From: Scolanthus callimorphus
Lineage: Eukaryota > Cnidaria > Anthozoa > Actiniaria > Edwardsiidae
Reading direction: 5' to 3'
DNA length: 64,000 nucleotides
NCBI GenBank assembly: GCA_033964015.1
Contig: CM066924.1
Span: 4,818,251-4,882,250 of the forward strand
The notes under the pieces were generated by a model. That model was given only the letters and a program-made list of their open reading frames with translations. It was not told where the DNA came from and searched no databases. This document shows, piece by piece, positions 57,108-64,000 of the stretch; the stretch's first letter is position 1, and every line of letters begins with the position of its first letter. The position numbers were made by a program, and so were the translations under genes.

Positions 57108-58055
57108 TTATGCTTGAGGGGAGACAGTTCTCAGTCCAGGCTGGCAACGCGAACCAAATATCTCCCGAAGTGCGTTTCTGAATGCAGAATTCCTGACACA
57201 GTAAATAATTGGATTAAACAGGGAGTTCAGCATCACAAATGTTTGGACGGTGGGCATAAGCAGAGTCTTTTCTTGATTTGTCAGAACCATCAGAAGCAGG
57301 AGCGCAAATGAGAAAAGCAGAAGCGCCGTGATAACAACAAACAAGAGGAGGACCTTGGGAGATTTGTATGGCTGGAGCCCGTTTCGTTTGAACTGCTCGG
57401 AGATTTCCTTTTGGTGTTTCCGACTTGTGCGCATTACGGCGAAACAGCAGTACATACAGATCAAGAAACTGATACCTATACTTGCATCCATTAACCCCCA
57501 TGCAGATCTTTGAAGTAAGAAATATCCTCCAAAATTTCCTGTCAACACAAGAAAAATGCATAAGGTCCACGCGAATATTGACGCAATGTACAGTCGTCTC
57601 TTTGTTGCGATTTCGGGATATCTGAATGTAAACTTCATGGCAATATATCTTTCTAGGTTAAGAAGAGAAGTATGATAGAGCGAGATGACAGTGAATAGTT
57701 TCGGTAGAGTGTATACAGCTCGCTCGGCGACACAAGACTTGGCCACCCCTATCGCCCACAACAGTCCGTACACAGCATGAGTTGGTTGTACGATCAATCC
57801 TGTGAATAAGTCTGTCAAAGCTAAAAGTCCCAGGATAATGTTTGAGTTGCTGCGGAGTGAGCGTTTCTTGGCAATTGCAATTATCACAAGGCTGTTTAGT
57901 AGAACCGTGAAAGGGCATGTTAAACCGTGGATGGCTGTAATGGTGAGCGATACTGCTTTGGCGACAACTGGGCGTTGGTTGTACCGCCACGATCCCTCAG
58001 GAACATCAGTGCAGAAAAATTGCGTATTCAGTGCTGGAGCAGTGGAATTATTCAT
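57108..58055 (-). CDS. Rhodopsin-like (class A) G protein-coupled receptor, intronless
   Basis: A 315-residue seven-helix receptor in one open frame. Visible hallmarks are Asn54 in helix 1 (LLNSLVI), Asp82 in helix 2 (LALTD), Cys108 before helix 3, Glu135-Arg136-Tyr137 in place of DRY, Trp163 in helix 4, and NPIIY at 281-285 in helix 7 followed by a short basic tail. Helices lie near residues 33-62, 70-92, 105-137, 154-174, 190-208, 234-258 and 265-287. Asn2/Asn3 make an N-glycosylation sequon before Ser/Thr. The helix 6 CWxP motif is absent. An in-frame TAA lies 16 codons upstream with no other ATG between, fixing this start. It should signal at the plasma membrane through G proteins. The ligand is unknown, and intronless orphan receptors of this size are common in cnidarians. 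Confidence 0.93.
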   Translation of the reverse strand: MNNSTAPALNTQFFCTDVPEGSWRYNQRPVVAKAVSLTITAIHGLTCPFTVLLNSLVIIAIAKKRSLRSNSNIILGLLALTDLFTGLIVQPTHAVYGLLWAIGVAKSCVAERAVYTLPKLFTVISLYHTSLLNLERYIAMKFTFRYPEIATKRRLYIASIFAWTLCIFLVLTGNFGGYFLLQRSAWGLMDASIGISFLICMYCCFAVMRTSRKHQKEISEQFKRNGLQPYKSPKVLLLFVVITALLLFSFALLLLMVLTNQEKTLLMPTVQTFVMLNSLFNPIIYCVRNSAFRNALREIFGSRCQPGLRTVSPQA

Positions 58056-58139
58056 ATCGCTTCTTACTCTACTAGCAATCGTGAAGGGAATAGTTTCTTA
58101 ACCAAATCATCCCTTCACATGCTTAACACTATGAGCCAA

Positions 58140-59163
58140 TAGAATATACACAGCATAAGCTGCCTTTGATTTCCGGTTGTTCCACCTGCTTCACGTTTTA
58201 AAAGGTTTTATTTCTTTTTGCAATCTAGAACGAAATAAGTAATTGTTTATAATCCTCATGAAATTCATTCGATATTTTGTCCGGTTTGGTAGAACCACAG
58301 GGTAAGAAACCACAGGGCTTATGCGAGATGACCCTCCTTTTACAAACATTAAATTATTTCTAAAATACTATGATCTGGCAGCGTACACTACATTTAAAGA
58401 AGAGTTAAACATGGAAAACTAGCAGAATATATATAAAAAGCACATAAATACACACAAAATTGAACTAAAGAAGAAAACCATACTAACAGAAATCAGTAGT
58501 TTTAAAAAGATACGGAAAGATGAATTAAAGGGACACTTATACTGGCCATACATGCATATCGCAATTTCATTCAGTGTGGAGCTAGCTTCTTCACTAACCT
58601 TTTTTGAGGTTAACCTGTATCACATTTAAAATTTCGATCCCAGTACAATACCAAAGGAAAAAACTGTATATGATATATATGTAACATAAGTTTTGTAAAT
58701 AGCTTTTCTTGACTTATTTTCAAATTATATATGTGAATAGTATGTTACTTAGTGAGAAAGGCTATTAAAATTATTAATGTTGAGAACATCCTTAGAGCAC
58801 TTGTTATAACCGCCGTATAGGGCCCTCCATTAAAGGGTTTTGCAGGCTAACTGTGCGATTAAATATCAGAAATACCGGAAATATTTCGGCAAAAAATGTC
58901 TCTTCGTATCAGCTAAATCGGGAACAGTTGAAAAGGATACGAGAAAGTCAATTCAAAGGCAGACGAAGATGAAAAAAAAAAACGACAAAAAAAAAAAAAC
59001 GACAAAAAGAAATATGAAAAAGCAACACTTGAATTATAGCAAAACAGAAGCTTCTCTTGTTTAGCAATTCAATTGCAATTCAATCTAAAGCTTGCATACG
59101 TAATTTATTATTGTAATTTATCTAGCTATTTATTCGGGTTTGTAAATCACATTGAATAACTCA
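58140..59163. other. Unassigned sequence 5' of the GPCR
   Basis: This includes the presumptive upstream region of the minus-strand GPCR. GAGCCAAT (58133-58140), an inverted CCAAT box relative to that gene, is the only promoter-like word I note. An A-rich tract lies at 58973-59000. The 58840-59064 frame is Lys-rich because of that tract and is not considered coding. Confidence 0.4.
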
Positions 59164-59200
59164 CTGATGATGACAGTTGAAACTGTCGAAACATGTCGAT
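59158..59200 (+). ncRNA. Hammerhead-ribozyme-like motif
   Basis: CTGATGA (59164-59170) is followed by one T, a perfect 6-bp stem GACAGT (59172-59177) / ACTGTC (59182-59187) with loop TGAA, and GAAAC (59188-59192). ACATGTCG continues; ACATGT is self-complementary, as in stem III of dimeric hammerheads. These are the conserved core blocks in the right order. The extra T before stem II and the absence of an obvious stem I partner make activity doubtful. Such motifs accompany Penelope-like retroelements. Confidence 0.35.
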
Positions 59201-59694
59201 TAAAACTTTCGTAATTTTTATAAAATTCAATTGTGGTAGTAATATCCACATATAGGCCTGTCGAGCTCTGTAAATATACAGAAGTCACTTTGGTATACAC
59301 ACTTGCAAAAAAGCTCCCAAGCCTCTCATACGGAATGGTGTACCACTCCAAAAATATTGAATAACTACTAATACAGTTTCAGAAAAGGGCTGCATGCGGC
59401 GTGACGCCCGAGTGTCTGTTGTTTTCCGTTGCGCGTCATTGGAGATTCATTTACGAGCCAAGCAATTTCAAGTATGGGGTCACATTAACCCTTTAAATAT
59501 CGCCGCTTGAAAAGGAGACTATGATGCACTGCATGATACACCAAATAGTTATGAGCCACTCAGCTTGTAGCCTGAATTTCAGCCGTCTTTTCTTCCTACA
59601 CTCCAACGTTGCGGGAGAAAAAAAGACTGAACGCCGACTTCCAAAACGTGCCCAAGAGTTGCGTGATTCTCAAGATCTTGAGAATGGATGGTGA
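59201..59694. other. Unassigned sequence
   Basis: No gene, repeat or structured element recognised in this stretch. Confidence 0.45.
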
Positions 59695-59723
59695 TTGGTC
59701 AGTTTTCTTAATGAGCTATATTT

Positions 59724-60050
59724 ATGCATAATTTCAGCGACAAGAGAACTGCACTCAAAGGCAGATACATGGCAGCCCACAGAACGGCTAAAATTTATCC
59801 AGAAAAATATATCTCAGCCCGGCGACAATATTATGTATATAGACCAAGCGATCTTAGGGAACCACATAACATGCGACGCAATATCATTTACTCGCGGATT
59901 TCACAGGCCGAAAACTCGTCGTTCAGTTCAGATCGGTATATAACGTGCATGTCGATACTTTCACCTCCAAACAACCTAAATGTTCACTCTAGATGTCCTA
60001 AAATTGTTATGCAACTGCCAGTCACTAACAAGCGAATCTGGAGCCTGTAA
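59724..60050 (+). CDS. Hypothetical basic protein, 108 residues
   Basis: An Arg/Tyr/Ser-rich frame without recognisable domain or signal peptide. About 30 bp upstream, TGATTGGTCA (inverted CCAAT) and CTATATTTATG (TATA-like) occur in a plausible order for a plus-strand promoter. The overlapping frame 59695-59943 is less attractive. The composition does not match a transposase or histone that I know. It may be a chance frame. Confidence 0.25.
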   Translation: MHNFSDKRTALKGRYMAAHRTAKIYPEKYISARRQYYVYRPSDLREPHNMRRNIIYSRISQAENSSFSSDRYITCMSILSPPNNLNVHSRCPKIVMQLPVTNKRIWSL

Positions 60051-60059
60051 TGCTATAGC

Positions 60060-60620
60060 GATTTCCTCGAAATCAGAGTCAGCGTGATGTATTTTGACAA
60101 GAAAACATTTTAGTCATGCTGTTGGGTTCGTGTCGATTATTTGCTATTTCTTTATCTTATATATAATACGTGATGTGGGCGGGGTCAAGGTCAAACTGTT
60201 AGCCCAGCAGCCTGGAAAAACGGCTGCACCACGGAACTTCTAAACCATGCAATTTTCTTGCATACTTGGGGAACTGTGTTATAGGATACATTTTAAAAAG
60301 AAAACGATAATGTGGACGGAATATCTCATTCAAGCGTTTTCGTAAGCGAGAAGATCGAGTTCGCAAAGGCGCCATTTTAAGTCTTCCACAGAAACAAAAA
60401 AATAAACAATTTCTCGCAGCCGAAAGCAACAAAAACGTCCAAACCTACGCGATTCTCTCACAAATAACATAGTAATGTTCAGGCAAAAGTCGTTTTTTCC
60501 AAAAAGTTTAGAGTGAACAATATATCCCATTCAAAGGTTTGGGCGCGTTGCACGAAGCCCCGGCGCGCCATTTATAAATAAACACTCAGTTCACCAACAA
60601 CAGTCCTTTGATGAAGCCTA
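60060..60620. other. Unassigned sequence
   Basis: AT-rich with no gene or repeat recognised. Minus-strand frames at 60199-60432 and 60330-60530 overlap one another and are unsupported. Confidence 0.45.
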
Positions 60621-60625
60621 TTTAT

Positions 60626-60795
60626 TTCGAAATCTATACTAAAAACAGAGAAGTTCGAGCCGAAAAAACGAAGCTCTCAAACCCGACCGGAAGGAGGAAA
60701 TGTATGAAATCTTCGAAATCTATACTAAAAACGGAGATGTTTGAGCCGAAAAAACGAAGTTCACAAACCCGAGCGGAAGGAAATCTCTCCAGTGT
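60626..60795 (+). repeat. Two-copy 86 bp tandem duplication
   Basis: CGAAATCTATACTAAAAAC begins at 60628 and again at 60714. In both copies GAGCCGAAAAAACGAAG, then CAAACCCGA, then CGGAAGG follow in order. The 60608-60832 frame translates through both copies; since 86 is not a multiple of three, coding is doubtful. Confidence 0.75.
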
Positions 60796-60897
60796 GCATG
60801 TTTTTGTTGGAAAAGGTTTTTACTTGAGCTAAGGTCTAATTCAACCGATTTTCCCAAGTTTAACTGATAAGCTTAGATTGTTTAAGCTAAGTTTTTA

Positions 60898-62754
60898 GCG
60901 GAGCTCCTGAGCGGAGCACCATACATAAGGAAAAGTGGTATCAGAATTCAGACGTATAACCATCAAGTCGCTTTTGAGTGGTTTCAGAGGCTTTTGTCCA
61001 TTTTAATGACGTAAACAGTGACGTCATGTCACGTGACTTTGACAATAGACAGGTATGAATCTAAAGACAACTTTTGCCAAGTTTGGTCGTTATTGGAGCT
61101 TTCCTTATGGAGATATGATTTTTTCTTTTCATTCCTGAATAAAACGTATAGTGTAATTCCGTGTGTGTGTTTGTGTGTCCGCCCGGCACACAGGCATCCC
61201 AATTTCAGGCAGGAAAATAGGCAAGAACGCACACGCGCGCGGGCGCTTCTATTTTTGCCGCCTTCGTGTTTAGTTTTAACGGAGCTCCGGCCCGGCGCTA
61301 GCTGACCAACATTGGGTTCATTAAAGTTATGTTAGAAGCAAGGGGGGTGCACCACCTAGGTCACGCGGCATGACGTCATCGATGACGTCATCAAAAATAG
61401 AGAAATCAATATCTCAAGAAGGCAACATCGCTAGCAAACTTGGGTAAAGTTATCTTGGAGGTAAGGGGGGTGCACCACCAAGGTCAAGTGGGATGACGTC
61501 ATCGATGACGTCATCAAAAATAGAGAAGTCAATATTTCAAGAAGGTAACATCGCTAGGTGACGAAACTTGGGTAAAGTTATCCTGGAGGCAATGAGGGTG
61601 CACCACCAAGGTCACGTGGCATGACGTCATCGATGACGTCATCAAAACTAGAAAAGTCAATATCTCAAGAAGGCAACATCGTTAGGTGACCAAACTTGGG
61701 TAAAGTCATCTTGGAGGTAAGGGGTGGTGCAACACCAAGATCACGCCACATGACGTAATCGATGACGTCATCAAAAATAGAGAAATCAATATCTCAAGAA
61801 GGCAACATCGCTAGGTGACCAAACTTGGGTAAAGTTATCTTGGAGGTAAGGGGGATGCACCACCAAGGTCAAGTGGGATGACGTCATCGATGACGTCATC
61901 AAAACTAGAGAAGTCAATATCTAAAGAAGGTAACATCGCTAGATGACCAAACTTTGGTAAAGTTATCTTAGAGGTAAGGGAGGTGCACCACCAAGGTCAA
62001 GTGGGATGACGTCATCGATGACGTCATCAAAACTAGAGAAGTCAATATTTCAAGAAGGTAACATCGCTAGGTGACCAAACTTGGGAAAAGTTATCTTGGA
62101 GGCAAGGGGGGTGCACCACCAAGGTCACCTGGCATGACGTCATCGATGACGTCATCAAAAATAGAGAAGTCAATATCTCAAGAAGGTAACATCGCTAGGT
62201 GACCAAACTTGGGTAAAGTTATCTTAGAGGTAAGGGAGGTGCACCACCAAGGTCAAGTGGGATGACGTCATCGATGACGTCATCAAAACTAGAGGAGTCA
62301 ATATTTCAAGAAGATAACATCGCTAGGTGACCAAACTTGGGTAAAGTTATCTTGGAGGCAAGGGGGGTGCACCACCAAGGTCACGTGGCATGACGTCATC
62401 GATGACGTCATCAAAACTAGAGAAGTCAATATCTCAAGAAGGTAACATTGCTAGGTGACCAAACTTGGGTAAAGTTATTTGGAGGAAAGGGGGAGCACCA
62501 CCAACGTCATGCGGTATGACGTCATCGATGACGTCATCAAAACTGGCAAATTCATTCTCGTGAAGGGAAAATTGCTAGGAGACCAAACTTGGATTAAGTT
62601 TTTTGGAGGCAAGGGATGCACCACCAAGATCACGTGGCATTACGTCGTCGATGACGTCATCAAAACTAGAAAAGTCGAGACCGCGATGAAAGTAATGCTG
62701 ATATGTCAGTAATTATTCGAGCTCCGCTTTTAGGCATTGCCTAAATCTATATAT
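60898..62754 (+). mobile_element. 1857 bp element, GCGGAGCTCC/hairpin family, copy 2
   Basis: Starts GCGGAGCTCCTGAGCGGAGC, followed by ACCATACATAAG. Ends GAGCTCCGCTTTTAGGCATT, followed by GCCTAAATCTATATAT, where TTTAGGCATTGCCTAAA is a hairpin with an 8-bp stem. TA flanks both sides (60896-60897, 62755-62756). Both termini match those of the 4831 bp insert at 38353-43183, in opposite orientation. The interior is a CA/TG-rich leader (TGTGTGTGTTTGTGTGT near 61163) and then a 128 bp satellite. No protein is encoded; the ORFs at 61018-61305 and 62479-62712 are incidental. Confidence 0.82.
61305..62690 (+). repeat. Eleven-copy 128 bp satellite with paired TGACGTCA sites
   Basis: Each monomer holds the 20-bp block TGACGTCATCGATGACGTCA or a close variant, starting at 61371, 61494, 61622, 61751, 61879, 62007, 62135, 62263, 62391, 62517 and 62640. 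Spacing is 128 bp in the central copies and 123-129 at the ends. Most monomers also hold GTGCACCACCAAGGTCA and a CAAACTTGGGTAAAGTTAT block. Copies 4 and 11 have one degenerate half-site. Two monomer forms alternate irregularly: CACGTGGCATGACG and CAAGTGGGATGACG. TGACGTCA is the full CRE/ATF site. Wholly contained in the 60898-62754 element. Confidence 0.93.
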
Positions 62755-62756
62755 TA

Positions 62757-64000
62757 AATCACACACACTTGAATTCGAATTGACCGAGTTGTACAAGTCT
62801 TTAAGAAAGTCCAACATGATGAGCAGTGCAAAGCAACTTTCCATTGAAAACAGCAAGAATCTAAAAAGTTTTAGTTTACCTTTCTAGACGAGGGACTTCT
62901 CTTGATATTATTTACGTCTAAAACCAATAGTTGTTGAAGTTCGAGTGGTACAGCTCAGCCTTTTTCTTTCTTGACCGAAAATACGACCATATCGATCGAC
63001 ACACGCGCGATCTTTTCGCGCCAAAGCCACAGTGAAACCAATGCCTCAACACCTTTGTTAGGAAATATTTAGGGGTTATTGTGTGGCATTTGCCTCATTT
63101 CCATTCACAAGGAACATTGTTTTCAAAGATCTAATTTAAAACGCCTTTCCTATCGTATCCTACGGTGCAAATATTTCACACCGGTATGCCACCTATCTAT
63201 AAACTGATAACAAATACTTTAATACTTTAAAGTAAACAGGCGTAGTTACAAATTGTTTGAGCACATCTCTCTAAACGTTAGCGGTATAACTGTTCATTCC
63301 ACAATGGCAGACAATCCGATAATTTTCATCATTCAAGGAAAATTTAATTCGTGAATTTTTCACGGGTACTTACTAGTAATAATTTAATTGTCATTCAAGT
63401 TTAAATAGCCAGTGCATTAGCTTTGTTATCGTACACTCCTTTGTAAAGTCATTTCTGTGTATTTTAGCTACATTCCTTTCTTATTTGCATTTTGGACGCA
63501 CATTTACAATTCACAATCAATCAGTTCTTGAAGAAAGCAGATGCTTGTTTTGGAGCCGTCAAGGCAGTGTTTAATTTTGGGCCTTTTAGGCAGTCGTACA
63601 TAATTTTTACAGTTGGTATTAGTCTATTTGTGTGTTTGGAGTCATACGTAACGTAAGTACAATCCATTTTATTTAGTTTAACGTCACTTTTGCCTTGTCA
63701 ATTTTTGATTTATAACTTACTTTTCACTAGAAGTCTTGTTTGTTGCATTTCACTCCTATAGTTTGAACCACATACAGTACAGGACAGTAAATCAGCCAAG
63801 CAGTTCACCGTCAATTTAATTCAAGTCTACTCGTACTCGTCAAGTCATAGCTCAGTGTTAATAAATGTTTTTCGTACTATGTCATCCAACCCGGCAGCCT
63901 CCGTCAGATCAAAGCCATTTCTGTTCTACTGTACAACTCTTTGGTGCTTCAAAATTATGAATAATTATCTAAAAAAATCGGGATGTTGTTTTGGAGATCA
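62757..64000. other. Unassigned right flank
   Basis: AT-rich single-copy-looking sequence. I see no ORF above chance, no inverted repeat and no known RNA. It could be intronic or intergenic. Confidence 0.45.

Noticed and set aside
58840..59064. Lys-rich 74-residue ORF
   Set aside because: Composition is due to an A-rich tract; no supporting promoter or homology.
61018..61305. 95-residue ORF in the leader of copy 2 element
   Set aside because: Overlaps a TG microsatellite and has no recognisable transposase feature.

Overview
This is a eukaryotic, AT-rich, gene-poor window. It looks like an invertebrate genome, most plausibly an anthozoan cnidarian (coral or sea anemone). That assignment is inference. 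It rests on a single-exon rhodopsin-like receptor of the kind expanded in cnidarians, a dense load of short inverted-repeat DNA elements, and a tRNA-derived SINE. No bacterial operons, rRNA, CRISPR or long coding runs are present. Only one gene is convincing: a class A GPCR on the minus strand at 57108-58055.

Positions 1-45321 are dominated by a head-to-tail array of a roughly 4.6 kb unit: eight complete copies (unit 1 cut arbitrarily by the window start) and a ninth broken copy. The units are nearly identical but differ by diagnostic indels, which sort them into three subtypes in the order A B C B C C A A, a pattern expected from unequal exchange or conversion. Each unit carries an almost invariant core with CCATATAAGG (a CArG/TATA-like box), a TGCGCATGCGCA palindrome (NRF-1-like), a degraded GGGGGGACTC-type inverted-repeat element, and three diverged sub-repeats of about 340 bp. 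Several short ORFs recur in the units, but none is recognisable as a known protein. Because the units are otherwise colinear, neighbours act as empty-site controls, so individual insertions can be dated relative to the array: 112 bp in unit 3, 188 bp in unit 4, an 812 bp TA-flanked foldback in unit 7, and 4831 bp plus 318 bp in unit 9.

The 4831 bp insert (38353-43183) and an 1857 bp element near the right end (60898-62754) share both termini in opposite orientations. One end is GCGGAGCTCC followed by a second GCGGAGCACC; the other is a TTTAGGCA hairpin followed by an AT-rich tip. Both are flanked by TA. They look like one undescribed element family. The smaller copy contains an eleven-copy, 128 bp satellite, in which most monomers hold two fused TGACGTCA (CRE/ATF) sites. 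The larger copy contains nested PIF/Harbinger-like and hAT-like elements with target duplications.

The interval 45322-57100 is a mosaic of small mobile elements: foldbacks, a SINE, a 66 bp minisatellite between inverted repeats, and a pair of 480 bp inverted arms 1.7 kb apart. The GPCR follows, then mostly unannotated sequence with a hammerhead-like motif, a small tandem duplication, the CRE-satellite element, and a final 1.2 kb in which I see nothing. The genes do not form a pathway. The biology of interest is the array and the mobile elements.
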